This document shows, in pieces, positions 1 to 5,489 of a stretch of 5,489 bases of DNA. Within the stretch, counting starts at the first letter, position 1, and every line of letters begins with the position of its first letter. Position numbers and translations under genes: made by a program. The notes beneath the pieces were generated by a model. That model was not told the origin of the DNA. It ran no database searches and was given only the letters and a program-made list of their open reading frames with translations. The stretch is from WSZY01 sp964559845 (GTDB lineage: Bacteria > Pseudomonadota > Zetaproteobacteria > Mariprofundales > Mariprofundaceae). The DNA is taken from contig CAZLJF010000086.1 in the NCBI GenBank assembly GCA_964559845.1, forward strand, positions 1-5,489, given 5' to 3'.

Positions 1-55
1 CTTCGAGCATTTCTACGGACAACAAAAATGTAAACAACGCAAGAATTCCTAACAT
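1..55 (-). CDS. Possible 5' end of a divergent gene (signal-peptide-like start), cut by the window edge
   Basis: On the minus strand an ATG at 55-53 opens a frame that stays open to the left edge and reads MLGILALFTFLLSVEMLE. This very hydrophobic run resembles the core of a signal peptide or a first membrane helix, though it lacks the positive N-terminal residues usual in signal peptides. An in-frame TGA lies two codons upstream, so this ATG is the first possible start. No good ribosome binding site precedes it. A 19-codon minus-strand ORF (108 to 49), preceded by GAGAGG at 117-112 only 3 nt from its ATG, ends in a TAG that overlaps this ATG. That would allow translational coupling. If real, the gene is transcribed away from metH. 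With only 18 codons visible, chance is a fair alternative and no function can be given. Confidence 0.2.
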   Translation of the reverse strand, partial: MLGILALFTFLLSVEMLE

Positions 56-81
56 GTGAACTCATGGCCGTAAAGTAAAAC

Positions 82-145
82 ACAACATGATACATGCAGC
101 AATCCCATTATCCTCTCTTTCAGACACGCATTGGAATCATGTTGT
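82..145. repeat. 10-bp perfect inverted repeat in the metH leader
   Basis: The arm ACAACATGAT at 82-91 is the exact reverse complement of ATCATGTTGT at 136-145, with 44 nt between them. The right arm overlaps the end of the candidate metH -35 element and its spacer. The left arm overlaps the alternative ATG at 87. The spacing is long for an intrinsic terminator and no T-run follows. It could be a pair of regulator half-sites or a chance match. It does not resemble the MetJ box or the TGAA-N5-TTCA MetR site. Confidence 0.35.
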
Positions 146-159
146 ATGGATGCTAGGTT
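131..159 (+). promoter_or_regulatory. Candidate sigma70-type promoter of metH
   Basis: TTGGAA at 131-136 (4 of 6 matches to the -35 consensus) is followed by a 17-nt spacer and TAGGTT at 154-159 (3 of 6). The TG at 151-152 makes it an extended -10. Transcription would begin near 166 and leave a leader of about 23 nt before the ATG at 189. This placement excludes the alternative ATG at 87 from the transcript. The match is weak and found by eye. Confidence 0.3.
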
Positions 160-176
160 TCGTTGTTAATTTCACC

Positions 177-182
177 AAAGGG
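177..182 (+). promoter_or_regulatory. Ribosome binding site that decides the metH start
   Basis: AAAGGG at 177-182 lies 6 nt before the ATG at 189, a good Shine-Dalgarno match at standard spacing. No comparable purine-rich site precedes the in-frame ATG at 87, where the upstream sequence is A- and C-rich. This supports starting metH at 189. Confidence 0.75.
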
Positions 183-188
183 TATCTC

Positions 189-3100
189 ATGCCGGAACAT
201 TCAGCCTCTCTGCTTCAAAAACAGCTTAACAATCGCATTCTCCTTCTTGATGGCGCCATGGGCACGATGATTCAATCCTACAAGCTGGAAGAGGCTGATT
301 ATCGTGGTGAACGCTTCGCAGACTGGCCCGGTGAACTGAAAGGCAACAACGACCTGTTAAATCTGACCCGGCCACAGATTATCCGCGATATTCATACAGC
401 CTATCTTGAGGCAGGCGCAGATATTCTTGAAACGAACACCTTCAATGCCAATGCCGCTTCCATGGCCGATTACGGCATGGAATCGCTTGTGTATGAGCTT
501 AATGTCGCAGGGGCAAGGCTGGCGCGAGAGGCTTGTGATGCCGTTGCGACCAGTGACAACCCCCGTTTTGTTGCCGGTGTGATTGGCCCGACCTCACGCA
601 CCGCCTCCATTTCGCCGGATGTGAATGATCCGGGCTTTCGTAATGTCACTTTTATGGAACTGGTGGAAAGCTACAAGGTGGCGACCAAAGGATTAATGGA
701 TGGCGGCGCAGATATCATTCTGATTGAGACCGTTTTTGACACCCTCAATGCCAAGGCTGCTGTCTTTGCCGTAAAAGAGGTGTTTGAGGAGGCTGGCTGC
801 GAACTGCCTATCATGATTTCCGGCACTATCACCGACGCCTCGGGACGCACCCTTTCCGGCCAGACAGCTACCGCTTTTTACAACTCACTTGCACACGCCG
901 AACCGATCTCGATTGGCCTGAACTGCGCTCTGGGAGCAGGAGAACTGCGCCAGTATGTCGAAGAGCTGGCCGCTACTGCCAGCTGCTATATCAATGCCCA
1001 TCCCAATGCCGGACTGCCCAACGCCATGGGCGGTTATGACGAGACACCGGAAGAGATGGCGGCAGAGATCGGCGAATGGGCGCGTTCGGGGTTTCTGAAC
1101 ATCATCGGTGGCTGCTGCGGCACCTCCCCGGCGCATATCAAAGCCATGGCAGAAGCCGTAGAAGGTGTGGCCCCGCGTCAAATCCATGATACCAGAGTGC
1201 AGTGCCGCCTGTCTGGTTTAGAGCCTTTACATATTGATGATGAGTCCCTGTTTGTAAATGTCGGTGAACGCGCCAATGTCACCGGTTCCGCCAGGTTCAA
1301 ACGCCTGGTCATGGAAGGCGATTATGATACGGCGCTGGATATCTGCCGTGAGCAGGTCGAAAACGGCGCCCAGATCATCGATATCAACATGGATGAGGCG
1401 ATGCTTGATGGCGTGGCGGCCATGCGCACCTTTCTCAATCTTATCGCCTCTGAACCGGATATTTCCAAGGTTCCCGTGATGATCGACTCCTCGAAATGGG
1501 AGATTATTGAGGCTGGCCTGCAGTGCATTCAGGGCAAAGGCGTGGTCAACTCCATCTCGCTTAAAGAGGGCGAAGCGGCTTTTATTCATCATGCCAGACT
1601 GATTCGAAAATATGGTGCAGCAGCCATTATCATGGCCTTTGATGAGGATGGACAGGCCGATACATATGCACGAAAAATCGAAATTTGCGAGCGTTCGTAC
1701 AGGATTTTGACGGAAAAATGTAATTTTCCGCCTGAAGACATCATTTTTGATCCCAATATCTTTGCCATTGCCACAGGTATTGAGGAACACAACAACTATG
1801 CCGTCGATTTCATCAAGGCGACCGGCTGGATCAAAAAGAACCTGCCGCATGCGATGGTTTCCGGCGGTGTTTCCAATGTCTCTTTCTCATTTCGTGGCAA
1901 CAACCCGGTGCGCGAAGCGATCCACTCGGTATTTCTGTATCACGCCATCAAACAGGGTATGGATATGGGCATCGTCAATGCAGGCCAGCTGGCCGTCTAT
2001 GATGATCTGCCTGAAGAGTTGCGTGAGGCGGTGGAAAACGTGGTGCTTAACCGTCGTGATGATGCCACAGATCGTCTGCTGGAGATTGCCGAGAACTATC
2101 GCGGCGATGGTGTTAAGGCCAAAAAAACCGATGATGAGTGGCGCAGGCTGCCGGTAGCCAAACGTCTGGAGCATGCGCTGGTCAAGGGTATTGATACCTA
2201 TGTCGATGCGGATACCGAAGAGGCTCGACAGGCATTTGATACGCCGATTGAAGTGATTGAAGGCCCGCTGATGGATGGCATGAATGTCGTTGGCGACCTG
2301 TTTGGCGAAGGCAAGATGTTTTTACCACAGGTGGTCAAATCCGCACGCGTCATGAAAAAGGCCGTGGCCTATCTGATGCCGTTTATTGAAGCGGAAAAAG
2401 CCGAAGGTGTGGATTCATCCAACGGCAAGGTGCTGATGGCAACGGTGAAGGGTGATGTACATGATATTGGCAAGAATATCGTCGGTGTTGTGTTGCAGTG
2501 TAACAACTTTGAGGTCATTGATCTGGGGGTAATGGTTCCAGCCGCTACCATTCTTGAAGAGGCCAGAAAGCATGATGTGGATATCATCGGCCTCTCCGGC
2601 CTGATTACACCGAGCCTGGATGAAATGGTGCATATTGCCAGAGAGATGAAGCGACTGGGTTACAGCAAACCGATCATGCTTGGCGGCGCAACCACATCCA
2701 AAGCCCATACCGCTGTGAAGATTCTGCCGGAGTACGATGAGCCGGTGATCTGGGTAAAAGATGCCTCGCGTGCCGTGGGCGTGGCGCAAAACCTGATTTC
2801 TGAAACCTGCCGTGATGACTTTGTGAAGAAGATACGCGAGGAATACGAAGGCGTGCGTGATCGTTATCTGGGCAGACAGAAACAGACGGAGTGGCTGACG
2901 CTGGAAGCCGCACGGGCCAACCCTACAGCCTTGAACAGTGACACGATTGCCCCCGTACCGAGGCAGTCAGGCGTACAGGTGCTGGATAATATTTCTATTG
3001 CCGATATTCGGGAATACATTGACTGGACACCATTTTTTGGAGCCTGGGAACTCAATGGAGCCTATCCGCGCATTCTGAATGACCCGCACAAAGGTAAAGA

Positions 3101-3854
3101 GGCCCAAAAGCTGTTCGATGATGCACAGTACTGGCTGGACAAGATTATCAGTGAAGGCTGGTTTACCGCCAAAGCCGTATTTGGCCTGTTCCCTGCGGTT
3201 TCAACCGAACAGGATAGCGTCAAAGTATTTGCCGACGAAGAACACAAGCAAGAACTGGCACAATTTCATTTCCTGCGTCAGCAAACGGACAAAAAAGACA
3301 ACCGTGCCAACCTCTGCCTGAGTGACTTTATCGCCAGAGATGCCCGTGACCATATCGGCGTCTTCGCTGTTGCCATCTTCGGCGCAGAAGAAAAAGCCAG
3401 GGCTTATGAGGCCGGGCATGATGATTATGCAGCTATTATGATCAAGGTACTGGCGGACCGGCTGGCTGAAGCGCTGGCAGAAATGCTGCATAAGGATGTA
3501 CGTACCCGCTATTGGGGCTATGCTAAGGATGAGACGCTATCGCATGAGGCGCTCATTAAAGAGCAATATCAGGGTATTCGCCCTGCGGCGGGCTATCCCG
3601 CCTGCCCGGAACACACTGAAAAAGGCACACTCTGGCGGCTTTTGGATGTGGAAAAAAATATCGGTATGAAGCTGACCGAATCATATGCCATGTTACCGAC
3701 TGCTGCGGTATCGGGTTTATATTTTGCCAACCCCGAATCGCACTACTTTATGGTGGGCAAGATCAATAAAGACCAGGTGGAAGATTACGCCAAACGTAAA
3801 GGCATGAGCCTGAAAGAAGCTGAAAAGTGGCTGGCTCCGAATTTAGGATATTGA
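189..3854 (+). CDS. metH: Methionine synthase, cobalamin-dependent (5-methyltetrahydrofolate-homocysteine methyltransferase)
   Basis: This cytoplasmic enzyme transfers a methyl group from 5-methyltetrahydrofolate through cobalamin to homocysteine, giving methionine and tetrahydrofolate. All modules are present in the usual order. The homocysteine domain (about 1-350) has DGAMGTM from residue 21 and the zinc ligands C246, C309 and C310. The pterin domain (about 351-650) has NVGERANVTGS from N357. The cobalamin cap and Rossmann domain (about 650-895) has DVHDIG with lower-ligand H758 and D756, plus S803 and S809. The reactivation domain that binds S-adenosylmethionine has D945 before TPFF and RPAAGYPACPEHTEK from R1131. 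The protein ends WLAPNLGY. At 1221 aa it is close to E. coli MetH (1227 aa) and appears intact and functional. The frame is open back to an ATG at 87, but the extra 34 residues match no known part of the family and lack a binding site. No cobalamin riboswitch is visible upstream. Confidence 0.98.
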   Translation: MPEHSASLLQKQLNNRILLLDGAMGTMIQSYKLEEADYRGERFADWPGELKGNNDLLNLTRPQIIRDIHTAYLEAGADILETNTFNANAASMADYGMESLVYELNVAGARLAREACDAVATSDNPRFVAGVIGPTSRTASISPDVNDPGFRNVTFMELVESYKVATKGLMDGGADIILIETVFDTLNAKAAVFAVKEVFEEAGCELPIMISGTITDASGRTLSGQTATAFYNSLAHAEPISIGLNCALGAGELRQYVEELAATASCYINAHPNAGLPNAMGGYDETPEEMAAEIGEWARSGFLNIIGGCCGTSPAHIKAMAEAVEGVAPRQIHDTRVQCRLSGLEPLHIDDESLFVNVGERANVTGSARFKRLVMEGDYDTALDICREQVENGAQIIDINMDEAMLDGVAAMRTFLNLIASEPDISKVPVMIDSSKWEIIEAGLQCIQGKGVVNSISLKEGEAAFIHHARLIRKYGAAAIIMAFDEDGQADTYARKIEICERSYRILTEKCNFPPEDIIFDPNIFAIATGIEEHNNYAVDFIKATGWIKKNLPHAMVSGGVSNVSFSFRGNNPVREAIHSVFLYHAIKQGMDMGIVNAGQLAVYDDLPEELREAVENVVLNRRDDATDRLLEIAENYRGDGVKAKKTDDEWRRLPVAKRLEHALVKGIDTYVDADTEEARQAFDTPIEVIEGPLMDGMNVVGDLFGEGKMFLPQVVKSARVMKKAVAYLMPFIEAEKAEGVDSSNGKVLMATVKGDVHDIGKNIVGVVLQCNNFEVIDLGVMVPAATILEEARKHDVDIIGLSGLITPSLDEMVHIAREMKRLGYSKPIMLGGATTSKAHTAVKILPEYDEPVIWVKDASRAVGVAQNLISETCRDDFVKKIREEYEGVRDRYLGRQKQTEWLTLEAARANPTALNSDTIAPVPRQSGVQVLDNISIADIREYIDWTPFFGAWELNGAYPRILNDPHKGKEAQKLFDDAQYWLDKIISEGWFTAKAVFGLFPAVSTEQDSVKVFADEEHKQELAQFHFLRQQTDKKDNRANLCLSDFIARDARDHIGVFAVAIFGAEEKARAYEAGHDDYAAIMIKVLADRLAEALAEMLHKDVRTRYWGYAKDETLSHEALIKEQYQGIRPAAGYPACPEHTEKGTLWRLLDVEKNIGMKLTESYAMLPTAAVSGLYFANPESHYFMVGKINKDQVEDYAKRKGMSLKEAEKWLAPNLGY
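3845..3848 (+). promoter_or_regulatory. Ribosome binding site for the TTG-started downstream gene
   Basis: AGGA, inside the last codons of metH, sits 6 nt before the TTG at 3855. The next gene has no ATG until about codon 123 and no other early GTG or TTG, so this site supports the TTG start. Placing the site inside metH suggests translation coupled to termination at the metH stop. Confidence 0.5.
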
Positions 3855-4529
3855 TTGGCCCTCACAGAATCCGAAAAGCTATTTGAGGAGTTCTGTAAGC
3901 AGAACTCGATTCAATTCGAGCGCATTCCTGAGTGTCATCATCGCACTCCTGACTACCGAATCTATATCTCAGACCTCGAAGTAATATGTGAGGTGAAACA
4001 AATAGACTTTAGCGAGGAAGAAATCAAAGCTGAGGCTGCAGCTGAACGGGGTGAAATTGTTTCCTATGGTGGATCCATTGGTGCAAAAGTAAGGAAACGA
4101 ATTGATAGCGGATACGACCAAATTAAACGTTATGCTAAAGGCCGTTGTCCGGGAATTCTCGTTCTTTGGGAACAGTCATGGATTCCCAGACATTTAGAAT
4201 CTCACCATATTCGAGCCGCAATGTATGGGTTTGATTCCATCGTTGTTGCTGTCCCTAAAGACCCTTCATCGCCATTGAAAGTGATAGACAGGAAATCTGG
4301 ACCTAAAAAGAGAGTTTCTGAATCACATAACAGATCGTTGAGTGCAATTGCGGCCATTCGTCGTAGCAATGATGGAGACATCATTGAATGCCGCATTTAC
4401 CACAACAGATTTGCTTTGATACCGCTACCGCCTGAAACGTTTAGTTTAAAACATGTTTGGCAATTCAGGTTACGCGAAAAAAACCCTGGGCAATTCGATG
4501 AGTGGGAAAATATACCCCCATCGCCATAG
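3855..4529 (+). CDS. Uncharacterised protein with a PD-(D/E)XK nuclease-like signature
   Basis: I do not recognise a named family. The 224-aa protein starts with an acidic helix (TESEKLFEEF, 4-13) and has P32-D33 followed twelve residues later by E46-V47-K48. This is the PD...(D/E)XK arrangement of restriction-endonuclease-like folds. E11 or E12 could be the extra helix acid. A basic segment, GAKVRKRIDSGYDQIKRYAK (76-95), could bind nucleic acid, and a hydrophobic strand GILVLWE follows near 100-106. There is no signal peptide or membrane segment. The TTG start follows the metH TGA immediately and in the same frame. No ATG occurs before about residue 123, which would remove the putative active site. 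GC in sampled rows (about 47%) is below metH. Co-transcription with metH is likely by position. Endonuclease activity is inferred from the motif only, and a non-catalytic member of the fold is possible. Confidence 0.75.
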   Translation: MALTESEKLFEEFCKQNSIQFERIPECHHRTPDYRIYISDLEVICEVKQIDFSEEEIKAEAAAERGEIVSYGGSIGAKVRKRIDSGYDQIKRYAKGRCPGILVLWEQSWIPRHLESHHIRAAMYGFDSIVVAVPKDPSSPLKVIDRKSGPKKRVSESHNRSLSAIAAIRRSNDGDIIECRIYHNRFALIPLPPETFSLKHVWQFRLREKNPGQFDEWENIPPSP

Positions 4530-4547
4530 GAGAAATTCAAGGACAGT
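4530..4547. other. 18-nt convergent gap without a clear terminator
   Basis: The plus-strand nuclease-like gene and the minus-strand toxin gene end tail to tail across 18 nt. The only nearby dyad is AGGAG at 4528-4532 with CTCCT at 4555-4559, five base pairs with a 22-nt loop and no T-run. That is too weak to call a terminator. Transcripts from both sides may therefore read into each other. Confidence 0.5.
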
Positions 4548-4811
4548 TTACCTGCTCCTGTATACATCCCTTCGATGCCCTATCTTTACCACACAAACTG
4601 TTAAAACATCATCTTCGATATCATACAGAATCCGATAAGTTCCCTGTCTTATTCTATATTTATCGTCGCCGGTAAGCATTTCCGACTGAGGTGATCTTGG
4701 ATCATCAGCCAATAATTCAATCCGTGCTAAAATCCGTTGTATATCTCTCTTTGGAATTTTCCGCAGATCTTTTTTTACCGATTCCTTAAAACGGATACTA
4801 TATCGTGCCAT
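4548..4811 (-). CDS. RelE/ParE-family toxin of a type II toxin-antitoxin pair
   Basis: This 87-aa protein has the typical size and layout of the RelE/ParE superfamily. It has an N-terminal strand (ARYSIRF), two basic helices (about 10-36, with KKDLRKIPKRD), and a beta sheet carrying YRIRQGTYRILYDI (52-65) and VVKIGHRRDVYR (74-85). R53, R55, R60, R80, R81 and Y84 lie where RelE toxins carry the arginines and tyrosine used for ribosome-dependent mRNA cleavage, and H79 is nearby. The HRRDVYR ending favours a RelE-type mRNA interferase over a ParE-type gyrase poison, though this is inferred. Its ATG lies inside the antitoxin gene with a 14-nt overlap and no strong ribosome binding site, so translation is probably coupled. 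The protein appears complete and potentially active. Confidence 0.92.
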   Translation of the reverse strand: MARYSIRFKESVKKDLRKIPKRDIQRILARIELLADDPRSPQSEMLTGDDKYRIRQGTYRILYDIEDDVLTVCVVKIGHRRDVYRSR

Positions 4812-5034
4812 CAGACTTCAGCTCTTTGAGCATGGTTTCATAGCTGATGGTCGGTTCAGATTCACGCGCTTCAAATGCAGCCAGATCCTGCTGATCTTCA
4901 AGCAATGAGTGCTTTACTGCCTCATTGACTAGATCAGAGACTGAACGATGCGTTTCCGCCGCTTTCAAACGAAGAACTTTATGAACTTTTTCATCAAAAT
5001 AGATGGTCGAGCGTTTATTTGTTGATTGTGCCAT
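4798..5034 (-). CDS. Ribbon-helix-helix antitoxin (CopG/RelB-like) of the adjacent RelE-type toxin
   Basis: This 78-aa protein should bind and neutralise the toxin and repress the operon. The N-terminal half has the ribbon-helix-helix pattern: a strand KRSTIYF (7-13), helix 1 (about 14-28, EKVHKVLRLKAAET), a turn, and helix 2 starting SVSDLVNEAVKHSL (31-44). The acidic C-terminal part (about 46-78), ending YETMLKELKSDGTI, resembles the toxin-wrapping tail seen in antitoxins of this type. The antitoxin gene comes first and overlaps the toxin start by 14 nt, the classical order. GAGAGG at 5046-5041, 6 nt before the ATG, is a strong binding site and favours higher antitoxin translation. There is no sign of truncation. 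Confidence 0.92.
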   Translation of the reverse strand: MAQSTNKRSTIYFDEKVHKVLRLKAAETHRSVSDLVNEAVKHSLLEDQQDLAAFEARESEPTISYETMLKELKSDGTI

Positions 5035-5040
5035 AACATA

Positions 5041-5046
5041 CCTCTC
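5041..5046 (-). promoter_or_regulatory. Ribosome binding site of the antitoxin gene
   Basis: On the minus strand GAGAGG lies 6 nt upstream of the antitoxin ATG at 5034. It is clearly stronger than anything before the toxin ATG, as expected where the antitoxin must be made in excess. Confidence 0.7.
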
Positions 5047-5052
5047 AACAGC

Positions 5053-5081
5053 ACCTTATCACTAGAACGTTATAGCGTCAA
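5053..5081 (-). promoter_or_regulatory. Candidate promoter of the toxin-antitoxin operon
   Basis: On the minus strand TTGACG (5081-5076, 5 of 6 matches) is followed by a 17-nt spacer and TAAGGT (5058-5053, 3 of 6), with an upstream TG making an extended -10. The -35 lies within the last codons of the frame-restored ankyrin gene, so the pair would have its own promoter even if also read from upstream. Transcription would begin about 10 to 15 nt before the antitoxin ATG, leaving room for the ribosome binding site. Confidence 0.45.
5062..5075. promoter_or_regulatory. Imperfect palindrome, candidate antitoxin operator
   Basis: CTAGAACGTTATAG is a 14-bp palindrome with one mismatched base pair on each side of the axis (12 of 14 bases symmetric) and an AACGTT core. 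It fills most of the spacer between the proposed -35 and -10 of the toxin-antitoxin promoter. That is where an autoregulating ribbon-helix-helix antitoxin would bind. It was found by eye, and its function is inferred from position. Confidence 0.4.
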
Positions 5082-5489
5082 AACCACTGATTTATCCATA
5101 AACATCAAATGCGCACTGTACTTGATGTACAGCTCGATAAGTTCGCGCGTCATTGAACCGTAAAATACAAAATAACAGGGATAATCCCAATCCTTATCCC
5201 TGATATTGGGATCTGCACCGGCCTCCAGCAGAATACGGATAGCATCGATATTTTTTCGGTAAGGTGAAGCGGTATTGATTCCCGGTCATTTAAGGCATTC
5301 AGATCAGCACCATGATCAATGAGGAAACGCATGACAGGCAGATGAGCATATTTCGTAGCATGATGCAGGGCCGTATTGCTCTTTTTATCAACGCCTGATT
5401 TCAGTATCTGCCTCAAATCCTCTTCATCACCGTTTTTAGTAATGGGATGGTCCGTCCCGCTCCCTAAACGGCATCGTAATGTGCCAGAA
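5070..5489 (-). pseudogene. Ankyrin-repeat protein gene, 3' part, interrupted by a frameshift; 5' end beyond the window
   Basis: The minus-strand frame is open from the right edge, so the gene begins outside the window and the TTG at 5416 is probably not its start. It reads an ankyrin half-repeat (DEEDLRQILKSGVD), then a full repeat (NTALHHATKYAHLPVMRFLI followed by DHGADLNALND), then RESIPLHLTEK. After an A6 run (plus-strand T at 5251-5256) the frame stops looking like ankyrin and ends at 5150. In the -1 frame the protein continues as NIDAIRILLEAGADPNIRD, the missing half of the repeat. A tail beginning DWDYPCYFVFYGSMTRELI ends at TAA 5072-5070. One extra A would join them. The repaired repeat is about two residues short between PLHL and the ILLEAG helix, so a slightly larger deletion is possible. 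Ankyrin repeats mediate protein-protein contacts. No partner is evident. A sequencing error, a real pseudogene or rare slippage remain open. Confidence 0.8.

Noticed and set aside
87..188. N-terminal extension of metH from the ATG at 87
   Set aside because: No ribosome binding site precedes it, the 34 residues match no part of the MetH family, and the ATG at 189 has a good site and fits the family length.
1..188. Cobalamin, S-adenosylmethionine or S-adenosylhomocysteine riboswitch before metH
   Set aside because: I see no B12-box-like sequence such as GCCACTG and no recognisable conserved core of the other classes. The leader visible is also short for a full cobalamin riboswitch.
1..188. MetJ boxes or a MetR site in the metH leader
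   Set aside because: No tandem AGACGTCT-like repeats and no TGAA-N5-TTCA were found by eye.
885..2913. Several antisense and alternate-frame ORFs of 60-200 codons within metH
   Set aside because: They lie wholly inside a highly conserved coding gene, have no recognisable domains, and are typical shadows in moderately GC-rich DNA.
4202..4396. Minus-strand ORF of 64 codons inside the nuclease-like gene
   Set aside because: It is entirely antisense to a better supported coding frame and has no recognisable features.
4453..4638. Plus-strand ORF of 61 codons across the convergent gene ends
   Set aside because: It overlaps the end of the nuclease-like gene and the antisense of the toxin, has low-complexity composition and no recognisable domain.
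4771..4777. T-run following GATC as a possible intrinsic terminator
   Set aside because: The T-run lies inside the toxin gene, where it encodes lysines on the minus strand, and no GC-rich stem precedes it.
5150..5416. Self-contained 88-codon ankyrin ORF starting at the TTG at 5416
   Set aside because: The frame stays open and ankyrin-like upstream to the window edge, and its C-terminal third is out-of-frame sequence, so it is only a fragment of a larger damaged gene.

Overview
The window is bacterial and most likely from a proteobacterium. Its anchor is a complete cobalamin-dependent methionine synthase gene (metH) whose length and motifs match the enterobacterial type closely, with catalytic residues one to three positions off the E. 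coli numbering. I cannot name the genus. Sampled rows of metH are about 52-62% GC. The genes to its right fall to about 46-48% in sampled nuclease rows and about 32-45% in sampled toxin rows, so the right third looks like accessory DNA attached to the 3' end of a core gene.

Layout. Positions 1-188 are the metH leader. It holds a weak candidate promoter, a 10-bp inverted repeat and, on the minus strand, the possible start of a divergent gene running off the left edge. metH is best started at 189, giving 1221 aa. Directly after its stop codon, in the same frame and with no spacer, lies a 224-aa protein using a TTG start. It carries a PD-(D/E)XK nuclease-like signature, and its function is otherwise unknown. 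It converges, across an 18-nt gap with no clear terminator, on a minus-strand type II toxin-antitoxin pair: a ribbon-helix-helix antitoxin followed by an overlapping RelE/ParE-family toxin. Upstream of the pair on the same strand is the 3' part of an ankyrin-repeat gene. Its reading frame stays open to the right edge and is broken by an apparent one-base deletion in an A6 run. Restoring the frame recovers the missing repeat half and a C-terminal tail ending 35 nt before the antitoxin.

How the parts fit. MetH makes methionine from homocysteine and methyltetrahydrofolate. The nuclease-like gene is probably co-transcribed with it by position, although no functional link is evident. The ankyrin gene and the toxin-antitoxin pair could form one minus-strand transcription unit. 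A candidate promoter with an imperfect palindrome across the ankyrin stop codon suggests the pair is also separately autoregulated. I see no RNA genes, CRISPR arrays, insertion sequences or attachment sites. No stretch over 300 bases lacks a gene.
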